A stretch of DNA of 33,230 nucleotides from Acidobacteriota bacterium (GCA_018969105.1 JAGWYY010000003.1:1-33230); one strand, 5' to 3'; numbered from the stretch's first letter, positions 25,108-33,073 are shown. The notes: generated from the sequence alone by a model not told the origin. A program made the numbers and translations.

Positions 25108-25130
25108 GAGGCGCGCCGGGACGGCAGATC

Positions 25131-25616
25131 ATGTGGGCGCCGTGGAGAATGGCCTACGTGTCCGCCGAGAATGACCACGAGTACGAGGGCCCGCGCTGCG
25201 TGTTCTGCGACCTGCCCGCCATGGGCGACGACCCGCAGGCGCTCATCCTGGCCCGCGGCGATCACTGCTTCGTCATCCTCAACGCCTACCCCTACGCGTC
25301 GGGGCACCTGATGGTCGTCCCCTACGCGCACCTCGACCGCCTCACCGACCTTCCCCCCGACGCCGTGGCTGAGATGATGGACCTTGCCCGCACCGCCCAG
25401 GACGTGCTGCAGGGGGCCCTGAAGCCGCATGGCTTCAACCTCGGCATGAACCAGGGGGCGGCCGCGGGGGCCGGCATCGAGGCGCACCTGCACCTTCACC
25501 TGGTGCCCCGGTGGTCCGGCGACACCAACTTCATGCCCGTGACCGGAGATGTGCGCGTGATGCCCCAGAGCCTCGAGGAGACCTACGCCCTGCTGAAGCC
25601 GGGGTTCGGCGCATGA
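25131..25616 (+). CDS. HIT-family Ap4A phosphorylase-like protein
   Basis: Histidine-triad nucleotide hydrolase or transferase, 161 aa. Seen: the opening MWAPWRMAYV and CVFC pair (C23, C26) found in actinobacterial diadenosine tetraphosphate phosphorylases; PYASGHLMVVPYAH near 54-67; and the triad H119-L-H121-L-H123 followed by LVPRW and NFMP. The catalytic residue is the middle His121. ATG 25131 is the first sensible start; the AGGAGG at the corA stop is 19 nt away and too distant to serve it. The stop overlaps the phosphohexomutase ATG (ATGA). Ap4A phosphorylase is likely, by similarity of the N-terminus. Confidence 0.87.
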   Translation: MWAPWRMAYVSAENDHEYEGPRCVFCDLPAMGDDPQALILARGDHCFVILNAYPYASGHLMVVPYAHLDRLTDLPPDAVAEMMDLARTAQDVLQGALKPHGFNLGMNQGAAAGAGIEAHLHLHLVPRWSGDTNFMPVTGDVRVMPQSLEETYALLKPGFGA

Positions 25617-26965
25617 CGCTGCTGCCCGGGGTGTTCAAGGCGTACGACATCCGCGGCCTCTACGGCGAGGAGATCGACGAGGAGGGCGCCGAGCGCGTGG
25701 GCCGGGCCTTCGTGGAGGTCACCGGGGGTGGGCGCGTGGCCGTGGGGCACGACGTGCGTCTGTCGTCCCCGGGCATCAGCGCGGCGTTCATCCGCGGGGC
25801 GCTGTCGGCCGGCGCCGACGTGACGAGCCTCGGGCTGGCCGCCACCGAGATGGTCTACTTCGCCGTGGACGAGGGCGGGTACGACGCCGGGGCGGTCATC
25901 ACGGCCAGCCACAACCCGCCCGCCTACACGGGTGCGAAGATGGTCACGGCCGGGGCGCTGCCGCTGTCGGGCGACACGGGCATCTCCGAGATCGGGCGCC
26001 TGGCGCTGGCCGGCGAGCCTGCTCCCGCCGCCACCCCGGGCAGCGAGTCGGTGGACGACGGCCTGCTGGGCCGTTTCGTCGACCGCTGCATGCAGTTCGT
26101 CGACCCCGCGGCGATCACCGGCCTGAAGGTGGTGCTGGACGCCGCCAACGGAATGGCCGGGGTGTACCTGCCCCCGGTGCTGGAGCGCATCTCCATCGAC
26201 GCCGTGCCGTGCTTCCTCGACCCCGACGGCCGCTTCCCGCACCATGAGCCCAACCCGCTGCTCGAGGAGAACCGCGCGTTCATCGAGGGCGCCGTGGTGG
26301 AGAACGGCGCCGACCTCGGAATCGCGTGGGACGGCGACGCCGACCGCTGCTTCTTCATCGACGAGAAGGGCGGGTTCGTGGCCGGGGACTTCCTCACGGC
26401 CCTGCTCGCCCGCCACATCCTCGGGCAGGTGGGTCCGTCGACGGTGGTGTACGACCTCCGTGCCTCGTGGGCCGTGCGCGACGCCATCATCGAGGCCGGC
26501 GGCACGCCTGATGAGTTCCGCGTGGGGCACGCCTTCATCAAGCGCCGCATGCGCGAGGTGGACGCCGTGTTCGCCGGCGAGGTGAGCGGCCACTACTACT
26601 TCCGCGACTTCTCGTACGCCGACTCGGGGCTCATCCCCGCGCTCATGGTGATGGAGATGGTGGCCACGTCGGGGCAGCCGCTCTCGGAAATGGTGGCCGC
26701 GCTTCGCGAGCGATACCACATCTCCGGGGAGATCAACTCCACGGTGGCCGATCCCGGGGCGGCGATCGACCGCCTTCGGGCACGCTACGCGGACGGCCGG
26801 CAGGCCGAGGTCGACGGGTTGTCCGTGGCCTATGACGACTGGCACTTCAACGTGCGCCCCTCGAACACCGAACCGCTCCTACGCCTCAACCTCGAATCCC
26901 TCGTGTCGGAGGCGGACATGGAGCGCAAGCGTGACGAGGTGCTCGCGATCATCAGGGAGGGCTGA
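25613..26965 (+). CDS. manB: Phosphomannomutase / phosphoglucomutase
   Basis: Alpha-D-phosphohexomutase interconverting hexose 1- and 6-phosphates for nucleotide-sugar synthesis; 450 aa, normal length. Seen: YDIRGLYG (11-18), the phosphoserine loop TASHNPP (Ser99), the Mg2+ loop D240-GDAD-R245, the sugar-recognition loop GEVSGH (322-327, the form common in PMM/PGM enzymes) and the C-terminal phosphate-binding RPSNTEP (415-421). All four domain signatures are intact. The start overlaps the HIT stop. Choice of mannose over glucose is inferred from the GEVSGH loop and is uncertain. Confidence 0.94.
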   Translation: MTLLPGVFKAYDIRGLYGEEIDEEGAERVGRAFVEVTGGGRVAVGHDVRLSSPGISAAFIRGALSAGADVTSLGLAATEMVYFAVDEGGYDAGAVITASHNPPAYTGAKMVTAGALPLSGDTGISEIGRLALAGEPAPAATPGSESVDDGLLGRFVDRCMQFVDPAAITGLKVVLDAANGMAGVYLPPVLERISIDAVPCFLDPDGRFPHHEPNPLLEENRAFIEGAVVENGADLGIAWDGDADRCFFIDEKGGFVAGDFLTALLARHILGQVGPSTVVYDLRASWAVRDAIIEAGGTPDEFRVGHAFIKRRMREVDAVFAGEVSGHYYFRDFSYADSGLIPALMVMEMVATSGQPLSEMVAALRERYHISGEINSTVADPGAAIDRLRARYADGRQAEVDGLSVAYDDWHFNVRPSNTEPLLRLNLESLVSEADMERKRDEVLAIIREG

Positions 26966-26966
26966 G

Positions 26967-27197
26967 ATGGCCGAGATCGAGATCGACGGCGAGCGCTACC
27001 GCCTCACGGTGGACCACGACCTGTGCATGGGCACCCGCGTGTGCATCGCGCGACTGCCGGGCGTGTTCAGCGTGGACGACGACACCAACCTGTCGAGCGC
27101 GAGCGACGACGTGCTCGACCCGTCGCTGGCGGACGCCGTGCGCGAGGCGGTGGACGACTGCCCGCAGGAGGCCATCCGCCTGGAGAAGCTGGGCTGA
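26967..27197 (+). CDS. Small single-cluster ferredoxin
   Basis: 76-aa low-potential electron carrier of the type that partners cytochrome P450 systems. Seen: C20-x5-C26 and C65-Pro66 (DHDLCMGTRVC, DDCPQEAI). Thr occupies position 23, where 4Fe-4S ferredoxins have the second Cys, so a [3Fe-4S] cluster is predicted. The rest is acidic. GGGAGG lies 7-8 nt upstream of ATG 26967. No P450 or obvious redox partner is in the window; the next gene downstream is a degenerate ABC ATPase, whose frame touches this stop codon. Confidence 0.9.
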   Translation: MAEIEIDGERYRLTVDHDLCMGTRVCIARLPGVFSVDDDTNLSSASDDVLDPSLADAVREAVDDCPQEAIRLEKLG

Positions 27198-27226
27198 GCA
27201 CCCCGGGGGGCGCATCGCCGGATGCG

Positions 27227-27826
27227 GTGATCCGCGCCCGGGCCATCGAGGTGCGCTACCAGCGCGGCGGCGCGCTGGCCGTGAGCGGCGTGAACCTCGA
27301 CCTGCGCGCGGGAGCGGGCCTGCTCATCACGGGCGACCGTGGATCGGGCAAGTCGAGCGTGCTCCGGGCGGTGCTGGGGCTCGCGGGCCCGGGCGGCGAC
27401 ATCACGGTGCTGGGCTCCCCCGCCGGCGACCCGGCTGCGCTGCGCCGCATCGGCTGGGCCCCGCAGGCGTGGCCCTTCACGTTCGGCCTCAGGGGCCGTG
27501 AGGTGGTGCGCATGGTGGCCGAGCTCGGCGGCCACGGAGCCGAGGCGGCCGACCGGGCCATCGAGCAGATGGCCGTGGATGCCCCCGACGCCCGCGTGGA
27601 GTCGCTGGAGATGGAGGACGTGCGCCGCATCTGCATGGCGTGCGCGATCATCGGCAACCCGGACCTCCTGGTGATCGACGACCCTTGGGAGTTCCCGGAG
27701 ACCACCGATGCCATCAGGCGGGCAATGGCGCGGGGCGCAGCCGTGCTGGCGGCGTCGTCCGACCCCGGAGGGCTGCCCGGCCTGCTCGGCGCGAGCATCC
27801 ACCTCGTCGAGGGGGTGCCGGGGTGA
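27227..27826 (+). CDS. Degenerate ABC-transporter ATP-binding protein
   Basis: ABC ATPase-like subunit, 199 aa from GTG 27227. Seen: Walker A GDRGSGKS (36-43) and a Q-loop WAPQAWPF (Q80) are intact. The signature LSGGQ is replaced by LEMED (127-131), Walker B reads LLVIDDPW with Asp152 where the catalytic Glu should be, and the switch His is replaced by Ser (VLAASSDP). It probably binds nucleotide but would hydrolyse poorly. The start is uncertain: a CTG at 27194 overlapping the ferredoxin stop, with GGAG 8 nt upstream, would add 11 residues. The stop overlaps the permease start as GTGA, which supports a functional pair. Confidence 0.8.
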   Translation: MIRARAIEVRYQRGGALAVSGVNLDLRAGAGLLITGDRGSGKSSVLRAVLGLAGPGGDITVLGSPAGDPAALRRIGWAPQAWPFTFGLRGREVVRMVAELGGHGAEAADRAIEQMAVDAPDARVESLEMEDVRRICMACAIIGNPDLLVIDDPWEFPETTDAIRRAMARGAAVLAASSDPGGLPGLLGASIHLVEGVPG

Positions 27827-28641
27827 ACGCCGTCGCCGTCATCGCACGTGTGGAGGCCCGCGGCATCAGCCGGCGGCGCTGGTTCGTGATCCTGCTCGCC
27901 CTCGGCGCGGCGGTCATCATCGCCGGGGCCGGGCTGGCCGCCACCCGCAACGGCCTCGCCGCGAGCGACACCATGCGCTCATGGACGGCGGCCGTGTACC
28001 TGGTGGGCGGCCTCCTCGTGGCCGCCACGCTCGGGGCCAGCACCGTGAACCGCGACGCCGACGGCGGGTGGGTGGGCATGCAGGTGACCACCGGCACGCC
28101 GCGCGCGACGGTGACGCTCTCCCGCATCGCCGGGCGCGTCATTGCCCTGGTGGCAGTCTTCGTGATCTGGATCGTCATCGCCGCCATCTGCTCCCTCGCC
28201 ATCGGCCAGGGCGGCGACTGGCCACTGTTCGTGCACGGGCTGGCCATGCTCGAGAACATGGTGCTCGTGCTCGTGGCCGGCGCGCTCTGCAGCGTGGCGC
28301 TGGGCCCGGTGGCATCGGCCATCGTGGCGATCTTCTTCTACGTCTCGTGCCTGTCGCTGGTCAACCTGATGGCCGCCTCGAACGACGGGGCCATCGGATC
28401 GGCCTGGTCGGGGCTGATCAAGGGCTTCTACGTCCTGTTCCCCCGGGCGATCACCTCGCCGATGCTCAGCGAGATGCAGGCCCGCGGCGCTGCCGGCGTG
28501 GCCGGCGCGCAGCTGGAGATCAACGGCAACATCGTGATCGTGCCGGCGTCGTCGTGGCTCACGGTGCTCTGGACCCTGCTGTGGTGCGCCGTCATCGCGT
28601 TCGCGGCGGGGGTGTCGTTCCGCCGCCGGGCGATCTCGTAG
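27823..28641 (+). CDS. ABC-2-like membrane permease
   Basis: 272-aa integral membrane protein, probably the permease partner of the preceding ATPase. Seen: a short basic N-terminus (RVEARGISRRRW), hydrophobic segments near 20-42, 57-77, 103-128, 143-167 and 168-186, and a last helix near 246-265 before the basic tail RRRAIS. The region after the first two helices (NRDADGGWVGMQVTTGTPR) resembles the coupling segment of ABC-2 permeases. GTG 27823 overlaps the ATPase stop. Substrate unknown. Confidence 0.82.
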   Translation: MNAVAVIARVEARGISRRRWFVILLALGAAVIIAGAGLAATRNGLAASDTMRSWTAAVYLVGGLLVAATLGASTVNRDADGGWVGMQVTTGTPRATVTLSRIAGRVIALVAVFVIWIVIAAICSLAIGQGGDWPLFVHGLAMLENMVLVLVAGALCSVALGPVASAIVAIFFYVSCLSLVNLMAASNDGAIGSAWSGLIKGFYVLFPRAITSPMLSEMQARGAAGVAGAQLEINGNIVIVPASSWLTVLWTLLWCAVIAFAAGVSFRRRAIS

Positions 28642-28659
28642 CGCCCCCTGCCGGGGGCG
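28642..28659. terminator. Short GC hairpin between convergent permease and mqnE
   Basis: A 7-bp stem CGCCCCC / GGGGGCG with loop TGCC lies in the 26-nt gap between the two stops. It is placed to end both transcripts. Confidence 0.5.
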
Positions 28660-28667
28660 GGCAGCCG

Positions 28668-29771
28668 CTAGGCCGAGACGGCCTCCTGCGCCACGCGCCC
28701 ATAGGTGGTGTTGCGCTCCACGGGTGTGCGCCCGCCCCCGCGGATGAGGTCGCCGATGCGCTCGCGCGTAAGCCCCATGGGGGTCTGCACGGTGGTGGCG
28801 TGCGCCACGCGCTCCTCCACGAGGGTTCCCGACAGGTCGTCGAGGCCGAAGCGCAGCCCCTCCTGCGTGATGTCCTCCTCGAGCATCACCCAGTGGCCCT
28901 TGATGTGCGGCACGTTGTCGAGCACGAGGCGCGAGAGGGCGATGGTGCGCAGCTTCTCGTCGCGCGACGGGCCCGGCAGGTACGAGAAGTCGGTGTTGCC
29001 GGGCAGGAACGGCAGCGGGATGAACGCCTGGAAGCGCGCGGGGCTGCCCGCGGCGATGCCCTCGTCCTGCAGCTCGCGCAGGCGCACCATGTGGTCCACC
29101 TTCTCGTCCGGCGTCTCGAAGTGGCCGAACAGCAGCGTGGCGTTGGTGGGCAGGCCCAGTGCGTGGGCGTCGCGGTGGACGTCCAGCCACACCTCGGCCG
29201 GCACCTTGCGGTCGGCGATGATCTTGCGCACGCGGGGGCTGAACACCTCGGCGCCACCCCCGGGCATGCTGTCGTGGCCGGCAGCGATCAGGCGCTCGAG
29301 CGCCTCGCGCGGCGTCACCTTCGCCATGCGCGCCACGAACTCCACCTCCACGGCCGTGAGGGCCGTGAGCGACACGTGCGGCAGCGCGGCCTTGAGCTCG
29401 CGGAAGAGGTCCTCGTAGTACTCGAGGGTGTACTCCTTGGTCATGCCGCCGACGATGTGCAGCTCGGTGATTCCGAGGTCGGAGATCTCCTGGGCGCGGT
29501 CCACGAGCTGGTCGACCGAGTAGGCGTAGGCCCGCGGGTCGTGGTCGGTCCACACCGCGAACGCGCAGAAGCCGCACCCCACCACGCAGATGTTGGTGGG
29601 GTTGAGATAGCCGTTGACGTTGTAGGTGACCTCGTCGCCGTGCATGCGGCGGGCGACGGTCTCGGCGGCGGCCCCGAGGTCGTCCAGCGGAGCCTGCTCG
29701 TAGAGGGCAACGGCCTCGTCGGCGCTGATGCGCTCGCCCTCCGCGGCCTTGGAGAGGATGGCGTCGATCAT
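28668..29771 (-). CDS. mqnE: Aminofutalosine synthase (radical SAM)
   Basis: Radical SAM enzyme of the futalosine route to menaquinone, joining 3-[(1-carboxyvinyl)oxy]benzoate to a SAM-derived nucleoside; 367 aa. Seen: the radical SAM cluster C62-x3-C66-x2-C69 (ICVVGCGFCAF) after NVNGYLNPTN, then ELHIVGG and YYEDLFRELK, with TAVEVEF, the sequence pattern that separates MqnE from MqnC (which has QGG in place of VGG). The SPGxE-like and PGNTDFSYLPGP segments of the family follow. ATG 29771 is 7 nt after TACCAT. MqnA, C and D are not in the window. CofH is a related alternative but fits less well. Confidence 0.9.
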   Translation of the reverse strand: MIDAILSKAAEGERISADEAVALYEQAPLDDLGAAAETVARRMHGDEVTYNVNGYLNPTNICVVGCGFCAFAVWTDHDPRAYAYSVDQLVDRAQEISDLGITELHIVGGMTKEYTLEYYEDLFRELKAALPHVSLTALTAVEVEFVARMAKVTPREALERLIAAGHDSMPGGGAEVFSPRVRKIIADRKVPAEVWLDVHRDAHALGLPTNATLLFGHFETPDEKVDHMVRLRELQDEGIAAGSPARFQAFIPLPFLPGNTDFSYLPGPSRDEKLRTIALSRLVLDNVPHIKGHWVMLEEDITQEGLRFGLDDLSGTLVEERVAHATTVQTPMGLTRERIGDLIRGGGRTPVERNTTYGRVAQEAVSA

Positions 29772-29778
29772 GGGCGCG

Positions 29779-29784
29779 ATGGTA
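29779..29784 (-). promoter_or_regulatory. -10 box TACCAT of mqnE
   Basis: Minus-strand TACCAT lies 7 nt before ATG 29771; a leaderless start is predicted. Confidence 0.5.
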
Positions 29785-29798
29785 GCGCCGCTTCGCGC

Positions 29799-29804
29799 TA
29801 CCTT
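29799..29804 (+). promoter_or_regulatory. -10 box TACCTT of DUF1802 gene
   Basis: TACCTT lies 6 nt before GTG 29811. It faces away from the mqnE promoter, with only 14 nt between the two hexamers. Confidence 0.5.
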
Positions 29805-29810
29805 TGCCGA

Positions 29811-30401
29811 GTGCAGCCGTTCGCGCTGAAGGAATGGGCAACCGTCATCACCGCCATGCTGGCGGGCGATCAGGTGGTGATGCTGCGCAAGGGCGGCATC
29901 GGGGAAAAGCGCTTCGACGTGCCCCATCGGGAGTTCCTGCTGCTCCCCACCCACGTGCACCAGCGCCCCGAGCTGCTGGCGCCTGAGGTGGCGGAGCGCT
30001 GGCCCGCTCTGCTGGCGATCACCGAGGAGCCGCCGAGCGTGGAGATGGCCGCCTGGTGCGAGGTGGCCGATGTGCACGAGGTGAGCGAACAGGCCGAGCT
30101 CGACGCCCTCGCGCCGTTCCACGTGCTGGGGCCCGACTACGCCGCCGCCCGCCTCAGGTGGCGCCCGAAGCATCCGCTGCTGGTGATCGTGCCGCGCGTG
30201 CACCGCATCTCCCCTCTCCTGCCACTCGATGTGTCACCGGAGATGCGCGGCTGCCGCAGCTGGGTGGAGGTTCCGCTCGACATGCCCGCAGCCGACCCGG
30301 TGCTGGACGACGCGCGCTTCGCCGAGGTGCGCGACCAGGTGGCCGGGGCGCTCGCCGCCGCGCGTCCGGAGTCGCCTCACGGCGCCACGGCGCTCGGCTA
30401 G
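29811..30401 (+). CDS. DUF1802-family protein
   Basis: 196 aa; the N-terminal half matches the DUF1802 pattern ALKEWATVITAMLAGDQVVMLRKGGI followed by HREFLLLPTHVHQ (here split: ALKEWA near 5-10, LRKGGI near 25-30, HREFLL near 39-44). Family function is unknown; members are soluble. The C-terminal half is divergent (HPLLVIVPRVHRI). GTG 29811 is chosen because of TACCTT 6 nt upstream. Its stop TAG forms the first bases of the next gene's -10 box. The position next to mqnE is divergent and may not imply shared function. Confidence 0.85.
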   Translation: MQPFALKEWATVITAMLAGDQVVMLRKGGIGEKRFDVPHREFLLLPTHVHQRPELLAPEVAERWPALLAITEEPPSVEMAAWCEVADVHEVSEQAELDALAPFHVLGPDYAAARLRWRPKHPLLVIVPRVHRISPLLPLDVSPEMRGCRSWVEVPLDMPAADPVLDDARFAEVRDQVAGALAAARPESPHGATALG

Positions 30402-30404
30402 CCT
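30399..30404 (+). promoter_or_regulatory. -10 box TAGCCT overlapping the DUF1802 stop codon
   Basis: TAGCCT starts with the TAG stop (30399-30401) and lies 6 nt before GTG 30411, so it would drive the next two genes. Confidence 0.5.
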
Positions 30405-30410
30405 GCACGC

Positions 30411-30737
30411 GTGCCGTACGCAGACGATTTCGACGCCGTGCTCGCCGAGCTGGCGCCCGACTGGGCATCGCTCGAGTGCTACCTCACCGTGGACGACCCG
30501 CTGCGCCTCGCCGACGCCCGCGTGGCCCTGGCGCGCGCCAACGGCCGCCCCGTGCGCGAGGACGCCGACCACGACTTCGCCATCACCGTCGCCAACACCC
30601 ACGGCCGCGGAGCGCGCGCCGGCGTGGTGCGCTCGGCGCTGCGCACCCTCGACGACCGTGGCGTGACCGGCCGCATCTGGATGGGCGCGGCCTACGACTC
30701 CCTGCGACCGGCTCCCGCCCACCGGTACGGCCCCTAG
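30411..30737 (+). CDS. Hypothetical protein, 108 aa
   Basis: Not recognised. Seen: a soluble acidic N-terminus (YADDFDAVLAELAPDWASLECYL), a middle ADARVALARANGRP segment and a C-terminal block with FAITVANTHGRGARAGVV and GRIWMGAAYDSL. No signal or membrane segments. GTG 30411 follows TAGCCT by 6 nt. The stop is 2 nt before the next ATG, so the two genes are probably cotranscribed and coupled. Confidence 0.75.
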   Translation: MPYADDFDAVLAELAPDWASLECYLTVDDPLRLADARVALARANGRPVREDADHDFAITVANTHGRGARAGVVRSALRTLDDRGVTGRIWMGAAYDSLRPAPAHRYGP

Positions 30738-30739
30738 GC

Positions 30740-31177
30740 ATGTACCGGGACGAGGACGACCTGCAGCTGCTCGCCGAGGTGGCGGGCGTGCTCGACCAGG
30801 TGGTGATGGACGCCGGGCTGTCGTCGGGGTCGTACCTTCTGCTGCGATCGCTCGCGCGCCATCCCGACGGCCGCCCCATGACCGCGCTGGCCGAGGAGTT
30901 TGGCGCCGAGCCCGACGAGATCGCCGCGGCCGCGAAGGCGCTCTCGGTTGCCGGGCTGGTGGATGTGGAGGGCGCGGGCGTGGTGGCCACGGCCGTCGGA
31001 CGCCAGGCGGTGGAGGAGATCGACGCCCGGGGCAATGAGGCCATTCGCGAGTACGTGCTGGAGCGCCCCCACTCGGCCACCATCTACGGCCTCATGGCGT
31101 CGATGCAGGCCGGCCGCTTCACGGTGGAGGACCTCATCGAGTTCCTCATGGAGGACGAGGACCCGGACGACGCCTAG
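30740..31177 (+). CDS. Winged-helix (MarR-like) protein
   Basis: 145 aa. Seen: a helical MarR-type arrangement with SSGSYLLLRSLARHPDGRPMTALAEEFGAEPDEIAAAAKALSVAGLV read as a helix-turn-helix followed by recognition helix (blocks near 29-38, 47-56 and 58-71), then a wing-like VDVEGAGVVATAVGRQ and helices to an acidic C-terminus (EDEDPDDA). It lacks the usual basic recognition helix (AAAAKALSVAGL), so DNA binding is uncertain. ATG 30740 starts 2 nt after the preceding stop, and no Shine-Dalgarno is evident. Confidence 0.7.
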   Translation: MYRDEDDLQLLAEVAGVLDQVVMDAGLSSGSYLLLRSLARHPDGRPMTALAEEFGAEPDEIAAAAKALSVAGLVDVEGAGVVATAVGRQAVEEIDARGNEAIREYVLERPHSATIYGLMASMQAGRFTVEDLIEFLMEDEDPDDA

Positions 31178-31187
31178 CCGGGGTACC

Positions 31188-31230
31188 TCCCGGGCATGCG
31201 GGGCGACCATGGCCGCGGCCGTGCCCCGGG
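31188..31230. terminator. Possible hairpin after winged-helix gene
   Basis: CCCGGGCA (31189-31196) pairs with TGCCCCGGG (31222-31230, one bulged C). The loop holds a second palindrome, GGCCGCGGCC (31211-31220). No U-tract; low confidence. Confidence 0.3.
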
Positions 31231-31255
31231 GGCGGGTGGCGTCGGGGGGCGTGCG

Positions 31256-31261
31256 TAACCT
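31256..31261 (+). promoter_or_regulatory. -10 box TAACCT of aldo/keto reductase gene
   Basis: TAACCT lies 8 nt before ATG 31270; a leaderless start is predicted. Confidence 0.5.
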
Positions 31262-31269
31262 CACTGCCC

Positions 31270-32391
31270 ATGCGCTATCGGGAGATCCCCGGCACGGGCA
31301 TCCGCGTGTCGGAAGTGGCGTTCGGCGCCGAGCCGTTCGCCATCGGCTGGTGGGGTGACGACGGTGACGACGAGGCCGTGCGCCTGCTGCACGCGGCGCT
31401 CGACCGCGGCGTCACCCTGTTCGACGCGGCCGACCGCGACGGCGACGGGCGCGTGCAGCAGGTGCTGGGCCGCGCGTTCGCCGGGCGCCGCGACCGCGTG
31501 GTGCTGTCCACGCGCGTGGGCTACGCCTGGCAGGACGCCGAGCCGCGCAAGCCGGGCCGCCCCATTCCCCAGGACTTCCGGCCCGAGGCCATCCGGGATG
31601 CCGTGCGCGCCAGCGCAAGCCGCCTGGGCGGCGTGATCGACGTCTGCGAGCTGCACCACCCCCCGCGGCGCGCGCTGGCCGACGAGGCGCTTGCGCAGGT
31701 GATGGACGAGCTGGTGTCCGAGGGCACCGTCCGCACGTTCGGCGTGGCGATCCCATCCGGTGCGCGCCCCGGGGACGGCCGAAGGCTCATCCGGCAGAAG
31801 CGGTTCCCCGTGCTCGACGTGGAGCTCGGCATGATCGGGCACGACCCCGGTGCCGAGATCGCCGGGCTGGCGCAGGCCGCGGGCGCGTGCGTGATCGCCC
31901 GTGGCGCGCACTGCCGCGGCCTGCTCGAGGGCAAGTACTCGCGCGAGACGACCTTCCCGCCGGGCGACCCGCGCGCGGACATCACCCGCGAGTGGCTCGA
32001 GGAGGGCCTGCGCCGCGTGGGCACGCTCGACTTCCTCCACGCCGCCGGCCGGCCATGGAGCCTCGGCCAGGCGGCGATCCTCTGGGTGCTCTCGCGCCCC
32101 GGGGTTGCATCCGTGGTCACCCCCATCCACTCCGAGGAGCAGCTCGAGGAGTTCACCCGGGCCATCGACCTGCCACCGCTCGCGGACGATGACCTCGCGC
32201 GCATCGAGGCCCTGATCGAATCGGGCTTCCAGCCGGAGGCCGAGGCGCCGGCGGATGGCGAACCCAGCGAGCCCGATGAGGCGGAGGCGGCCGACGAGCC
32301 GCAGGCGGACGCTGACGCAGGCGCGCGTGATGAGGCGGAGGTGGAGGGCGCTGCCGAGCAGGCGCCTGCGGGGGCTACCGCAGCGGCGTGA
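31270..32391 (+). CDS. Aldo/keto reductase-like protein with altered catalytic tetrad
   Basis: AKR-fold (TIM barrel) protein of 373 aa. Seen: GIRVSEVAFGAEPF at the N-terminus, D52 in TLFDAAD, H129 in CELHHPP, and late barrel segments GTVRTFGVAI, QAAILWVLSRPGVASVVTPIHS and the LARIEALIESGF helix. The usual catalytic Tyr is replaced by Asp57 (DAADRD instead of DTADxY), and the Lys by Arg82 (LSTRVG instead of ATKVG). Hydride transfer by the normal mechanism is therefore doubtful. The last 50 residues are an acidic Glu/Ala/Asp tail absent from ordinary AKRs. The gene overlaps the convergent hypothetical by 17 nt. It may be a pseudoenzyme or use another chemistry. Confidence 0.84.
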   Translation: MRYREIPGTGIRVSEVAFGAEPFAIGWWGDDGDDEAVRLLHAALDRGVTLFDAADRDGDGRVQQVLGRAFAGRRDRVVLSTRVGYAWQDAEPRKPGRPIPQDFRPEAIRDAVRASASRLGGVIDVCELHHPPRRALADEALAQVMDELVSEGTVRTFGVAIPSGARPGDGRRLIRQKRFPVLDVELGMIGHDPGAEIAGLAQAAGACVIARGAHCRGLLEGKYSRETTFPPGDPRADITREWLEEGLRRVGTLDFLHAAGRPWSLGQAAILWVLSRPGVASVVTPIHSEEQLEEFTRAIDLPPLADDDLARIEALIESGFQPEAEAPADGEPSEPDEAEAADEPQADADAGARDEAEVEGAAEQAPAGATAAA

Positions 32392-33010
32392 CGTGCGCGC
32401 GGGCCATCTCGTCCGCCGCCTCCACGATGCCGGGCATGGCCTCCGCCAGGAGCTTCCCGAGTGACGCGCCCAGCCCGGCGGCGTCCGCCGCCCGCTCCAC
32501 GTCCACGAGGGCGGTGAGCAGGGCCGCGTCGAGGGAGTCCTGGCGTTCCACGAGGGGCTCGGTCACCCCGGCGAACGTGGCGTAGGCCGCATGTGCACGC
32601 TCCTGGATGGCCGTGGCCTCGTCGAGGTCGACGAGCGACGCGACGATGCGCCGGGGGTCGTCTCGCCACTCGGCCAGGGCGTCCGCGGCATCGGCGGCGC
32701 GCCCGAGGGCCTCCACGGCCGCCGGGAGATCGGCCGCCCAGGCATCCATGGCCGCAGCCGGCGCCCGGAACGCCCGCAGCGCCTGGGCATCCACGGCGTC
32801 GTCCACCAGTTCGGCGGCGAGCCCCGCCTGCGCCACGTCGCGGAAGCGCGTGAGCGAGGTGACGGAGTCGAGGGCGTCATCGAGCACGAGGAACGCCGGG
32901 CCCTCGAGCGCCACCAGCCACGCGCGGCCGCCGGTGCCCGGTCGCACGGCGCGAAGGCCGAGCATCGGCACGCCGGCCACCCCCACCGCGGCCTCTCGCG
33001 CGGCCATCAT
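32375..33010 (-). CDS. Hypothetical Ala-rich helical protein
   Basis: Not recognised; 211 aa from ATG 33010. Seen: a beta-rich N-terminal part (VGVPMLG-type strands, AWLVALEGPAFLVLDD) followed by long Ala/Asp-rich helices with coiled-coil character. No signal peptide or membrane segment. ATG 33010 is supported by GGAGG 5 nt upstream; a TTG at 33049 and an ATG at 33022 are in-frame alternatives without such a site. The 3' end overlaps the aldo/keto reductase gene by 17 nt in convergent orientation. The gene diverges from the partial gene at the right edge. Confidence 0.72.
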   Translation of the reverse strand: MMAAREAAVGVAGVPMLGLRAVRPGTGGRAWLVALEGPAFLVLDDALDSVTSLTRFRDVAQAGLAAELVDDAVDAQALRAFRAPAAAMDAWAADLPAAVEALGRAADAADALAEWRDDPRRIVASLVDLDEATAIQERAHAAYATFAGVTEPLVERQDSLDAALLTALVDVERAADAAGLGASLGKLLAEAMPGIVEAADEMARAHVTPLR

Positions 33011-33073
33011 GTCTCCCTCCATGCGCGCGATGTCGAGGTCGCCGCTCAAGCGAGGGCTCCAGCAGGCCGGGCG

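Noticed and set aside
27708-30401. 897-codon plus-strand open frame spanning permease and mqnE
   Set aside because: Only its last 197 codons (from 29811) are a real gene. The rest is out-of-frame noise over the permease and antisense to mqnE, a common effect of very high GC.
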